From Polytrichum commune (lineage: Eukaryota > Streptophyta > Polytrichopsida > Polytrichales > Polytrichaceae): DNA of 64,000 nucleotides. Where the stretch lies: NCBI GenBank assembly GCA_950295325.1, contig OX485808.1, positions 20,542,527 through 20,606,526 on the forward strand, given 5' to 3'. The notes beneath the pieces were generated by a model. That model searched no databases. It saw only the letters and a program-made list of their open reading frames with translations, and was not told the origin of the DNA. The position numbers were made by a program, and so were the translations under genes. The stretch's first letter is position 1; each line of letters opens with the position of its first letter. Below are positions 1 to 9,692 of this stretch, piece after piece.

Positions 1-640
1 TGGTATTCTCTACCAACTACCAGAGCTTAAATATGAATATGTAATCCATTTCTTGCCCCTATATATAAGGTATATCATGCAACTGCTCAAATCTTGAAGC
101 TAAAACCCTAAATTACGATTAACTTGGAATTGAACAAAAACTAGTAAGAGATAACTCTATATAATTCATTTATTGTTTTTAACAATATGCTTTTGTAAAT
201 TCAATACAAGTTTCCTATGCTTTGCAATCCATCACCACTATTCAGTACATGCAATGACATTGCTATCATCTTTTGTACCAACACAATAACTCTAAAATGG
301 GTATTTTCTTTCTGAAAATGCGGGTCCAATTTCTCACATAAAAAATTGAATGTAATGTATGTTACTCAAGTTTGTTTCCTAAACTTTTTTTTTCCATCCA
401 CGAACCCAACAACAAGCGGTCTACAAATCCGTACATCTGTTTTTGACTCCACATGTTCCTATCTCTATGCCCTATACTCTCATGGACCAAGCTTAAAATT
501 GCAAACCTCTCTCATTTTCCTTGCAAAAAAAATGTTTGGATGTCCACAACATGTTTAACAAGCATGTACAAAAACATGTATAATCCTAAGAGCAAAATAA
601 GTCTCATCATGCTCTTCTTCATTGCAGCCATGCAAGATGA
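1..640. other. AT-rich intergenic DNA, no gene seen
   Basis: Only short chance reading frames are present. There are no splice-consistent exons and no clear repeat structure. The stretch leads into a MITE remnant whose similarity to the copy at 28238-29666 starts near 640. Confidence 0.6.
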
Positions 641-934
641 AGTTCAAGGTGAAAACAAACGAAACAAGAAGTGAAGCCAAGAGAATGGTTAAATTTGAAT
701 TTTTTTCTCAAAACTACCCTTTTCGGACATATATTAAAAAATTAGCACATTCACATTTTGGTGCATGGCCAGTCCTCTTGGTCCACATTCGGTATACACC
801 TAATGAAGGGCCCAAAGACTTTGTAAATTGATTTTTTAAGAAGTCAGACCACGGAAGTCGGACCATGAAGTCGGACCATGAAAAAATGCATTCTTCCATG
901 GTCCGACTTCATGGTCCATGGTGTAAACCGGCCC
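640..934 (+). mobile_element. Right end of a MITE-like DNA transposon (family A)
   Basis: Positions about 640-934 align with the right end of the element at 28238-29666 at roughly 80 percent by eye, including the shared stretch around 'ttggtccacattcggt'. The end carries the terminal repeat 'ggtccgacttcatggtcc' followed by 'gtgtaaaccggccc'. The inverted left end is not found upstream, so the copy is truncated, rearranged or starts outside the window. No coding capacity is visible. The GGGCC...GGCCC ends and 3-bp flanks suggest a PIF/Harbinger (Tourist-like) origin; this is inference. Confidence 0.6.
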
Positions 935-1650
935 TCAGCAACTGGTGTAAGATAGTGGAGGCCCACATTAGATGCTAAATATAGAATGGAACATGACAAT
1001 GCAGTTGAATAACGTTTGTGTCATTAAGTATATTATTCCTCAAATGCATGGAGGGCTATTAAGCTCTACAAAGAAGATGTGATGTAGAATATGAGCTGGA
1101 GACGTTTTTGGAAGTTGGCATACAAAAGTATTAAAAAATTGCACACTATTAAACAATATATTACAAATGTGGTAAGACTTTGATCTGACGTCATGGTGAC
1201 ACCAAGCTTGAATGCTTTGCAACTAGGAGGTCTTCTCATTACCAAGATTAGAGATGTAACCCAACTCCACATCATGGATGCCGACCCCCTAAAAAACGTC
1301 GCAACAAGTCCTCCTTGAATCTTGCTCATTCTTATGGGAGGATGATATCCTACCCTCTACGAGCCTTTCGGGGGAGGTAGATTCGGGCAGGGGTAGCTGC
1401 CCCACAAAGAAACCGAGATTTCTTGGATTTTCAAAGACTTAATTACACATAACCACACTTAATTAATTTGAGTGTGTATGAATATTTTGTGAAAGTAGAA
1501 GGTATTAACTAAAATATCATAAAAAATACAAAAAAGTTGAAACTAGTTTTAGTTTCATTTTAGAATGACAAAGACCCTTCCAATGGTAAGTCACAAAATT
1601 ATAACCTCAGTGCTAATGAGGGTTTTGTTATAATTTTTACTTCCAAGTTA

Positions 1651-2997
1651 CAGTCTAACCTTGTTAGTACGACACTCGTTTATATGACACCCTCGATATT
1701 ACGACACATTTTTGCGCGACCAAACTCTTTAGTTCTAAACTCCCTCTTTTATACGGCACTCGATAATACGGCATTTAGAATCTCTATTTTGTCATATTAT
1801 AGAGGTAATTTAAGGCTAAAATTCCTTTCATCTATGTTATGTACATCTAAAATACATCCATTTTCACTTGGGAACTTCACTTATCATTGGGAACTCAATG
1901 ATAATTAGGGTTACTAGTGTAGAATGGACGTGGTTAGGGCTAGAATGGCCTCTTGCGCGCCTAGTATGTTGCCTTGTACATGGATGATATAGTATAATCA
2001 ATATCTTTGTGCACTCTCTTGCTTTGTGCTCTCTCAGTCATCGTTGTGTACATGACTTTGGTATTCCTTCCTTCCAATGTTACAAGCGTAGTTCAACCTT
2101 TGGAACAAGATATAATAGCATCTTTCAAAATTCACTATGAGAAGAAATTTTTGCAGTGGGTTTTATCAGAGTATGATGATACTACATTGAAGGACTTAAG
2201 GAAGGTGGTGCCCAACATTAGAAAGGCTATCATGTGGAATTATGAAGTATGGAGTTAGTTGGATGCACAAATTGTCACGAATTGTTGGAGGATGGCGCAT
2301 GTATACTTGCAACATGGAATGTTGATTTTGCCCTCATTGATGAAAGGGAGAAGAATAAAAACCAAGAAGAATCAGATGTACTTGGTGCTCTGATTTCAAA
2401 TTTGTGATTGGGTGATGATGAGATGTCAATCGAGACCTACATTCACATGGAAAGGGAAGATATCAGTGAGCTAGAATTGAGTACTGATGAGTTGGTGGAT
2501 GCTGCTTCGGGAATCAATTATGCACAAGGCTTTGATCTTAATGTTGATCTACATTCAGTAGATGTGGATGATGGTGCTCCACTTATAATAAAGCTTAGTG
2601 ATGCTAAACGTCATGCATCATTGTTGTCTAATTTCTTATTATACAACTCTTTACATTTTGGTGTTAGTGAAATTATTAGTTTTCAAAGGTTAGTAGGGAA
2701 TTTAGATAAGATGATAGTTGCTAACTTGGGTAGGCAACACTAGAGATCTTTGAACTCCTATTTCAAAAGTTCTTGAGAATATTTTGATTTGTTTGGAGTC
2801 ATACGTCATTATTTCATACAATTTATATTGCTTAAACTTGTTGAATATATTTTCAAGCTCATATTGCTTATGTTTTTGTATTCCCTCTATAGTACGACAA
2901 TTTTACACCATTTTTCATATTTAACGAGAAGACGACACCTCGATAGTACGACCATTTTTGTGTTTCCTAAGCGTGTCATACTAAAGAGGGAGAACAG
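1651..2997 (+). mobile_element. pogo/Tigger-type DNA transposon, decayed (1347 bp)
   Basis: The left terminus 'cagtctaacc' and the right terminus '...gagggagaacag' are imperfect inverted repeats that share CTTTAGTAcGACAC-like subterminal blocks. 'tacgac' and 'gacac' motifs recur near both ends, as is common in pogo/Tigger elements. The left flank is TA; the right flank is AA, so the target duplication is probably eroded. It contains a broken transposase. A second, internally deleted copy lies inverted at 26148-26922. Confidence 0.75.
2040..2743 (+). pseudogene. pogo/Tigger (DDE) transposase C-terminal remnant
   Basis: Around 2052-2110 the translation contains VFLPSNVTSVVQPLEQ, the block around the last catalytic segment of pogo/Tigger/CENP-B-like transposases. 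It is followed by a basic helix region ending at a stop at 2256-2258. Similarity continues in the same frame past that stop (about 2259-2330, TNCWR-like motif), so the stop looks like a nonsense mutation. A third segment, 2408-2743, encodes an acidic C-terminal region. The N-terminal CENP-B helix-turn-helix domain and the first two catalytic acids are missing, so the enzyme cannot be functional. The segment is absent from the copy at 26148-26922. Confidence 0.75.
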
Positions 2998-3439
2998 AAA
3001 TTACATACTTGATTGTCGGTATTTAGGTCCAGAAAACCCCAGTTTCTTTCTGGGGCAGCTGCCCCTGCCCGAATCTACCTTCCCCGAAAGCCTCATAGGG
3101 GGTAGGATATCGTCCTCCATTCTTCTCCTGGAAGTGCCAGTTGCAATTCTTGTTGTTGTCGTTTCTGACATGCACTGGAGGCTTAAGTTTATTTGCATCA
3201 ATATAAACCAACTTTCGTTTCTGTTTTAATTGCGTATTGAATCAAAGTTCAACGAAACCCGTGCAAAACTGTAGGCTGCAGAATGATAAGTTAGTAGGGA
3301 GAAATTCAACTGAATGCAGGTCCACTGGATCTTTTGGAGCTCACTAAGTTAAGTCGCAGGTCGCAGCACTTCAATTGCCGTGTCACTATGTACTGATCTC
3401 TCAATTCTTAATCCCGCAGGTTGACCTACTTCACTTCCT

Positions 3440-3890
3440 GCATCATACTCGTGCTCTTTCTCCTCTCAAGAAGAAATGGGAATCCAGTGCACACTTCGAC
3501 ACTTGATTACATCTGCTCCCGCTTGCTCATTCCTCCAAAGTCTAGTTGGATAAAACGTGTCCTCTAGCACGATCTTACTGTTTTCTCTCTTCTTAATTGC
3601 ATGAAGTTACATCTCCTTCCTATTCTTTTTTATTCTCGAACCAAGAGGGGCATTCCACTTAGAAAAGGAAAGAAGAGAAAAGAAATGAAAACAGGCATCC
3701 AATGCACACTTCAATGTTAAGTTACAACTAACTTCCCTCGCTCATTCACGGGGGAGCATCTTCTTCCTCTTCTCCTTTATTGTCGAACTAAAAGGGCACT
3801 CAATTAAAAAGAAAAGAAAAACAGAAGCATCCAATGCACACTTCAATATCAAGTTACATCTAACTTCCCTCATGAATTCATGGGATCAAC
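3440..3890. repeat. Diverged tandem triplication upstream of the lipase-like gene
   Basis: The block around 'catccaatgcacacttcaa' recurs at about 3480, 3695 and 3828. Each copy is followed by 'agttaca...taacttccctc' or its variant and preceded by purine-rich 'aagaaaagaaa'. Spacing is about 215 bp and then about 133 bp. The units are 70-85 percent similar by eye. No coding capacity is visible. It lies 0.4-0.9 kb upstream of the presumed transcript start of the lipase-like gene. Confidence 0.6.
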
Positions 3891-4499
3891 GCTTTTGATA
3901 TTTGTAATTGCCTTAATACTACGAGGAAGTACTAATTCCACTGGAACCCTCGGCAGGGAAACCGCGAAAGTCAACATGAGGTCGTGGTCAGCAGATTCTC
4001 ACTTGTTGCCAGGAAACTGTCGCGTCCTCGCACACTTGATGGCTACCGCACTTTTGTAGAATTAGTTTTAAAATCGGTCGGGTTCTTTCGGTTGAGCCGA
4101 GAATTCGTGGCGTTCCCCCTATGCCTAGACAGGTGCAGCCATTGAGGCAGGGCATTCGGGTTGAATTTTTTGGTATAGGGAAGGTTTTGATTATAAATTT
4201 TTTTGTTGTGATGATTCTACGGGAATCCGGATATGGACATGGCTGTCAGATTCGTCATATATAGGAAGTGTTATTTTTGTCCGCTTAGGGAGTCCACCGT
4301 TGAGGCACACTTCCAGCAATTCCAAGCTGTCCCGCTTCTGCTTGCAGAGGGCGAGAGATCTTTCTCTTTGATCTCTAGCCCGGATGGATCTTGAAGCTCC
4401 TGCTGCGGTTAATCGCGGTCAATAGGCCTGCTTTGCAATTGCTGCAGGCTCAAAGAGGAGATTCTGTTGAAATTGAAATTTCAGACGGACGTGATCCAG

Positions 4500-4948
4500 G
4501 TGAGAGGGCACTTTCTCTCGACTGCTTGTAGAAATTTCTTGTGAGAGCTTGTTTTGCGAGAGTTTGACCGTGGTTTAGTTAAGGATAATTGAAATAAGCG
4601 GGTGTGGCCTGGAAGTTGAGATTCAAGGAATGCCCCGAGGTTTCCAGTTCGGCTTCTCTGTTCATGTTCTGACTTTGAGAGCTTTCTTCTCGGATTACGA
4701 GCCTTGTGAGAGATTTTTTTAAATCGAGCTCCTTGTGTAAAACGACATCTGATTTTCCAGCCACGGCCGACGGGATGATAGTGGACGTAAAAGATTGCCA
4801 AGTAAATACTGGTAGTGGCCCTTAAACTAGGAAAACTTAAATGCTCTGAGGTCGTTTTGTAAGGTTGGAATTAAGCTTAGAAGTGCTGCAAGGCTGTTCT
4901 CGAATCTCATTTGTTGTGCTAAAATTTTCCCTTTGTTGTTTCCTGTAG
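4500..4948 (+). other. Probable 5'UTR intron of the lipase-like gene
   Basis: A strong donor (CCAG|GTGAGA) at 4499/4500 and a strong acceptor (pyrimidine tract followed by TGTAG) at 4948/4949 would join a leader exon to the coding exon. The reading frame of the lipase extends back only to the TAG within this acceptor. In the upstream exon that frame is closed by a TAA near 4412 with no ATG after it, so the exon would be leader. A short upstream ORF (MDLEAPAAVNRGQ) starts near 4384 and may act on translation. No transcript evidence is available. Confidence 0.45.
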
Positions 4949-4996
4949 TTCATTTCGCGATACTGTCGAGTGTCGACCTTGAAGTTCGCCACCAGA

Positions 4997-6352
4997 ATGG
5001 GAGAAGTGAGATTGAAAGTGGCGAGACTGAGAGCTAGACTGAAACTGGTGCGAACTAAAGTGAGATCAAAAGTGCGCTTGAAAGTGGTGCGCTTGAAAGC
5101 GAGAAAAGAAAGGTTGCACGTCAAGTTTGGGGAGCGCAAGCATCGAGGTATTTCATGCCTGCGGGAGGTGCTTTCGATGCTGGTTCACTGTGTTTACTTC
5201 CGAGACCTGGATATACTGGGAACGTGCGCTGCCTGGCTGTGTGGCTACCGCAATAGACGTGCGGAGGGTTACGGGAAGGAGCACTGGGAGCACATGGACT
5301 GCACGCCGTTTGAGACAGACGAGGCTAAGCTCAAAAAATTAGGATTGGCATTCTTCCTCCGTAAAGAGCCTCATCCATACACGAGCGCTCCACGCTTGGC
5401 TATTGTTTTGAGAGGCACCATTCCATATAAGGGAAGGGATCTGTTACCAGACCTGAAAATTGCGGCGGAGCTTCTGCAAGAGGACGATCGTTTTCTGAGT
5501 TGTCTGAATCTGATCTGGAAAGTAATTCAATATTTCAAAAACATAAATGGCGGATCTAACGAGGAGATCTGCATAGCTGGCCACTCGCTTGGCGCAGCGA
5601 TTGCTCTGAAGGTTGGCATTGAACTAAAAACTCGAGAAACCTCAATTGACACTCATCTCTTCAACCCCCCCATGCTCACGTTCGCCAGTTTGCTGACGTG
5701 GAAGTTCCTCCCGGGAAAGAGTACTCCGATCAGCAACACAAAGGATGATGCAGATGTCGTGCATCACCGAAAATCATCAGGGGTTAAAGCTTTACTACAA
5801 ACTGCGTTGGTGAATGTTTTGAACCCCGAAGCACTGTCTAAGGAGTGGAATGAATTTGCAAATTTGCACGATTGGTCTCCTCACTTCTATCTTAACCCGA
5901 GCGACTTGATTTGCCTTCAATATCTCAAATACTACAGGAAGCGGCATGGGAATGCAACGCTTGCAAATGTCGTGGACCCGCAACTAGTTATCACTCGCCT
6001 CTTCGGACAAAAAGCAAAGTATCTGAGGAATGTGGTGCCTTCCGCCGATTTGTACATCAGCCACAAATTCAAACGAAATCCGCTCCTGGCGCATAGCCTC
6101 AAGCAGTGGCACAAGTACACAGACACAGCTATCAAGCTTGAGAAAGAACAGGCTCGTCTGCTCGCCGGCGGTCGCCATATTGCTCACGAAACACATGAAC
6201 TAGGCAACCGCATTGCGCACCAAACGCACGACATTGGCAGCCGCTTTGCTCACGAAGCACATGAACTTGGTAGCCACTTCGCTCACAAAGCGCACCTACT
6301 CGGCAGCCGCCTTGTTAAAGGACGTCACAGGTGGCTTTTCAGTGGCAGTTAA
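4997..6352 (+). CDS. Lipase class 3-like alpha/beta hydrolase, At4g10955-like
   Basis: A single exon encodes about 451 aa. GHSLGAA (nucleophile Ser about residue 197) is the nucleophile elbow of class 3 lipase-type alpha/beta hydrolases. An upstream strand has VLRGTIP, the likely oxyanion region, and downstream are LFNPP and the block SPHFYLNPSDLICLQY; this arrangement is that of plant At4g10955-like proteins, annotated as putative lipases or esterases. A substrate cannot be inferred. The first in-frame ATG is at 4997 (GTG at 4970 is not a credible plant start). Residues 1-40 are extremely basic and built from repeated RLKV/RLRA units. From about residue 394 four perfect-length 11-residue repeats (pattern xxAHxxHxxGS) follow, an unusual addition to the family core. 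No signal peptide or membrane segment is visible. Downstream lies a short 3' region. Confidence 0.8.
   Translation: MGEVRLKVARLRARLKLVRTKVRSKVRLKVVRLKARKERLHVKFGERKHRGISCLREVLSMLVHCVYFRDLDILGTCAAWLCGYRNRRAEGYGKEHWEHMDCTPFETDEAKLKKLGLAFFLRKEPHPYTSAPRLAIVLRGTIPYKGRDLLPDLKIAAELLQEDDRFLSCLNLIWKVIQYFKNINGGSNEEICIAGHSLGAAIALKVGIELKTRETSIDTHLFNPPMLTFASLLTWKFLPGKSTPISNTKDDADVVHHRKSSGVKALLQTALVNVLNPEALSKEWNEFANLHDWSPHFYLNPSDLICLQYLKYYRKRHGNATLANVVDPQLVITRLFGQKAKYLRNVVPSADLYISHKFKRNPLLAHSLKQWHKYTDTAIKLEKEQARLLAGGRHIAHETHELGNRIAHQTHDIGSRFAHEAHELGSHFAHKAHLLGSRLVKGRHRWLFSGS
6176..6307 (+). repeat. 33-bp coding tandem repeat (4 units) encoding His-rich 11-mers
   Basis: Units start at 6176, 6209, 6242 and 6275 and encode HIAHETHELGN, RIAHQTHDIGS, RFAHEAHELGS and HFAHKAHLLGS. 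Third-codon positions differ between units while A-H-x-x-H and G are constant, so the protein repeat appears conserved beyond DNA similarity. An 11-residue period is typical of amphipathic helices such as those in LEA group 3 and apolipoprotein-like proteins. A metal-binding or membrane-surface helix is possible, but this is inference. Confidence 0.85.
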
Positions 6353-6419
6353 TTCAAGCATCTCGCAGCCAGGCGAAAGCATGCAAATGCTACGACAAGC
6401 CTTCAGTAATTGCAATCTC

Positions 6420-6614
6420 TTAGAACCAGCTTAACTCGTCGTCGATATTTGGCGGTGCCCATTCTTCCTCGCGATCTGCTTCGAGCTCTTCCCACCACCG
6501 AAGCAACATCTTCCGATCTGGCGATTGGAGAGTTAAATGGGTCGAAATACCGACTGGACCGATTTTGTTCAAGTAAGTGCCTCGTAAGAGGATTGTGCAG
6601 TTCTGCCTTGTCAT
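6420..6614 (-). CDS. Orphan exon-like ORF, function unknown
   Basis: On the minus strand the frame encodes KIGPVGISTHLTLQSPD, then a tryptophan/acidic stretch (RWWEELEADREEEW), and ends DDELSWF-stop. The composition looks like a real protein C-terminus, and the GC content is higher than in the flanks. The complementary plus-strand frame (6410-6616) is a shadow. No upstream exon is recognised on the minus strand, where a MITE begins at about 6650. It could be the last exon of a truncated gene or antisense 3' sequence of the lipase-like gene. I do not recognise the family. Confidence 0.25.
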   Translation of the reverse strand: MTRQNCTILLRGTYLNKIGPVGISTHLTLQSPDRKMLLRWWEELEADREEEWAPPNIDDELSWF

Positions 6615-6649
6615 GATTACTCATGCTCCTATTGATCATCATCCTATTC

Positions 6650-7120
6650 ATGTGGGCCCTTCCACACAATAAATTCAATAAATCAAGGGTTGGAGTACTT
6701 TGGTCTCCTGCTTTTGTGCTAGACCTACCTCTAGTTCAAGATGGGCTCGATGCATCTCCAATAGAACATACAGTAGTATTCATTGCATGTCATGTCTTGG
6801 ATTGCATGTAAGTTTCTCATCTACTCAAGCATCCTTGGTTTCTTAGGCCCTCAAGCTCTAGTGTAGAGTGAAGTATACTGGGACATACAAGGATATACTT
6901 GACGCAAATTCTTACAAACCATGCACCCTTATCCATAACCTGCCATGTAGGACTTCATGTAGACTTTTCATCCATGAACTTTTCTTTGGGCTTTTAGGTC
7001 TTCACCTCCTAGTGTGAAGTGAACTTGGGCAGTCTCCGCCTTTTCGACCAATGAGAGCTCTTACATTGCGATGGTCATGGGCCTTCAACCTTGTGTGTGA
7101 AGTGGTCCTTACATTAAAGA
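6650..7120. mobile_element. MITE-like element (family D)
   Basis: The left end 'gggcccttccacacaa' and the right end 'ttgtgtgtgaagtggtcc' are imperfect inverted repeats. Internal sequence ('aaatcaagggttgg', 'catgtaggacttcatgtag') recurs at about 35490-35640 inside an intron of the Rab transferase gene and at about 56950-57210. It is non-coding. The 3-bp flank on the right is TTA, but the left flank does not match, so the ends are approximate. Confidence 0.5.
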
Positions 7121-7757
7121 GAGTGATCCCTTGAGTAAGAGAAACAATTTACTGCTAATAATAGTTTAGGTTTATATGCACATTGTGGCTAACCTTAACA
7201 ACCGCCATTTGGCAAGGAATAATTCTACATCAATGGTAATTCTAACACATTAAGTTGGGATATTGCGATTATCATCCACCTCAATGGATGGAGATGTTGT
7301 TGGAGATGAGGACATGATTGTTCTTTGAAATTTTTTTAAGGTTGTTGTGCTACAACGTGACGTCCTTAGGTCTTCATCCATGGTTGGAGTTTAGGGTTTG
7401 TGCCTAGTGATGCAGTTCAGTTTTGGAGATCAACGAGGGAGCAACGTTTGGACCTTAGTGTTGGAGATCTTCAATGTAAGCTAATTTTCTTCTTGCATAT
7501 GTTTAGTACAGTCTCTTGTGAGGTAAATGTAGATTGTTTTCAAGTGCACTTTGTGTGAACATTGTGTGCCATGTTGTCTTGTTGAAGGAATATATGCATA
7601 TTGTAATCATTGCTCATTGTTTGTGACTGTCAAGTTTGTGTTGTTTGTTGTTGGACATTACTTGAGGATTTTGTGAATGCTATGGATTTGGTGGCAACTT
7701 GAAACCCTAATCCATGAGAACCCTAGTCCAATAACTTAACTCCAAATAACATATTGA
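7121..7757. other. Intergenic, nothing recognised
   Basis: GT-rich, AT-leaning sequence without usable reading frames or recognisable repeat ends. Confidence 0.5.
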
Positions 7758-8271
7758 GGGCCGGTTCACACTATGGCCAAACTTCGAGAGGAGAAGCGTT
7801 TGGACCAATGAAAATGCAGAAATGTCCCAAGTCCGTCCTCTCGGCCTTCACACTAGAGGCCGAAGTCCAAAGGACATCGCCTCCAAAAGAGCCTAGGTGG
7901 CAGCACTTTTAGGAAGTTATGGCGCCAAGAGTTCGGCCTCTCGAGCAAAGTTTGGGTCGAGCAAAATGCTTAGATTGGAGGGATTGTTTTGAGCAAGGAA
8001 TAAAGTGGGATGCTCCTTTGGGTTTGGACTTTGGGCTCGGCCTTTGGAGGCTTCACACTATGGCTGTCCAAGTCGAGAGGCCGTGAGAGTTCATGGCCAA
8101 AGATTAGGACTTTGGGCTTAGCCTTTGGAGGCTTCACACTATGCCTGGCCAAAGGCTCCACTTACTATATTTTATTGACTATTTTCAGCTCATTTCTTTG
8201 GACTCTCAACAAAGTTTGGCCACTCAATCCCACGGCCTCTCGACTTGGACGGCCATAGTGTGAACAGGCCC
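7758..8271. mobile_element. MITE with perfect TGA target duplication (family C)
   Basis: The left end 'gggccggttcacactatggcc' (in part) and the right end 'ggccatagtgtgaacaggccc' are inverted repeats. The flanks are TGA at 7755-7757 and 8272-8274. Subterminal 'cgagagg/cctctcg' blocks are also inverted. An internal duplication repeats the segment beginning 'tttgggctcggcctttgg' at 8028 and again near 8110. It is 514 bp and non-coding. The 3-bp duplication and GGGCC ends suggest a PIF/Harbinger-type non-autonomous element. Confidence 0.75.
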
Positions 8272-8274
8272 TGA

Positions 8275-9692
8275 GTGTTGCCATTGCATGTAATATTTGC
8301 AACGCATTGACTCATCAGGGCCAAAAACATGTAAGATGCATGACCTAACCTAAACCTATACAACAACATCTAAGGGCAGCCAAAAATCAAATCGGGCATC
8401 ACAAAAAGTATTTCGGTTAGCTGCCTCTGTAACATGGTTATAAGGGTGTGTCTAGCCTTCAAAAAAATCCCAATAAAATGCCAGTATATCCCAGTATGTT
8501 GGTAACAGGGGCCCGCTCATAGTCATGCTCATGTTCTAGCTTGAAGCTTGAAGAAGTTCTCTCCGAAGCCAACACTATCGTTCTATTGTAGACACAACTC
8601 AAGGTTTTCCAACAAGGATCCATATGGGATGTCCATTATGAATACCTGCAAGAGGTAGATATCTTTTGGTTAAAGATGTTATTCGGTTCAAAGAAAACGA
8701 TACTCACCATACTCACCCATGCTGTGCGTTTGTGATTCTTGATCACTTGGAGTTTCAATCGTGAGATCACGTATTGTTCTTCAGCAACATTTTCCTAAGC
8801 AAGGCATAATTGGTGCACATCCATTATTTCAATCCTTTAGAAACCAAGTATTAGGGAGTCGAGCTCATCTGTAATGGACACGATAGAGGGCCACTCGTAA
8901 TCTCTAGTATTTTCCCCCTCAAGAAATTCAGAGAAATCAAGTGGCAATCTAAAAAGGGAAAAAGAAAAATCTGCATACACACTGCTTCTTGTTCTACTTC
9001 AACATGTTAAGATTCCCATAGGATCTCTAAAGCATTCCAGAGCTAATTCAATGTGAAAGTGCGCAATCACAGGCCTAATCAGAGGATTACACCAGTAACT
9101 TCAAAAGTATGAGGAGTTGCACGTGGTGAGATGTGCAATGACCCAAGCTAGTTTGTCCCTCCAAAAGGAAAAGCGATACAGATGAAGAATGAAATTCTAA
9201 TTGGCACCCTGATCACACTCACGAGATGGAGGTGTACCACTACACAAGGGGATTCTGAAAACAGGCAAGAAATATGTACGAAACTGGACTTGTCTTGTGT
9301 TTACAAACGACTTCAAGGTTTTCAGGTTCTGTCAAATCTGGGGTTGCGTACGAGCAAACTCTCCCAAGGAATTCAAATTGCAGACAATCAAAGACCTCGC
9401 CATTCTTCGTCGCAGCCTATCTGCTTTTGTCCAAATAGATCATGATATGAAAAACACACTGGCTGGAGCCTGGACTGTGATGAAGTTATGCTGTTCGAAT
9501 ACGTTTGATGGGTGGCTGGTATATTGGGTCATCGACCTGTGGGAAATATTTCACCAATCTCAGAACGTTGTTCCTAAAGAGCAGATGCAACTCCATGGAA
9601 AAACTGCCGTTAAGAGCACGTTGAGCATTAAGTGGACATGTCAATTAGCTTTGCCCCTTTCATTATCAAGCACGCACGATGTTGGACTAGGG
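8275..9692. other. Intergenic region downstream of ASY1, no gene supported
   Basis: ORFs such as 9182-9445 (+) and the 5' part of 9297-9956 (+) have no recognisable domain or splice context. Part of this stretch is probably the 3'UTR of the minus-strand ASY1-like gene, whose stop codon is at 9693-9695. Confidence 0.5.

Larger units (their letters stand above)
1335..3125. mobile_element. Fold-back (long inverted repeat) element interrupted by a pogo insertion
   Basis: Arms at about 1335-1432 and 3028-3123 are inverted copies of each other, sharing for example 'ggtagattcgggcagggg' on one side and its complement on the other. Inside the left arm, 1440-1650 resembles the right half of the fold-back element at 59377-60550 (shared 'tttagaatgacaaag' and 'gtcacaaaattataacctca'). 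That similarity breaks off exactly at the pogo left end (1650) and resumes after its right end (2998 onward, 'attacatacttgatt' against 'attacgtgcttcatt'). The element is therefore older than the pogo insertion. It has no coding capacity. Confidence 0.65.

Noticed and set aside
4481-4801. 106-codon minus-strand ORF
   Set aside because: It lies across the putative leader intron of the lipase-like gene and has no family resemblance.
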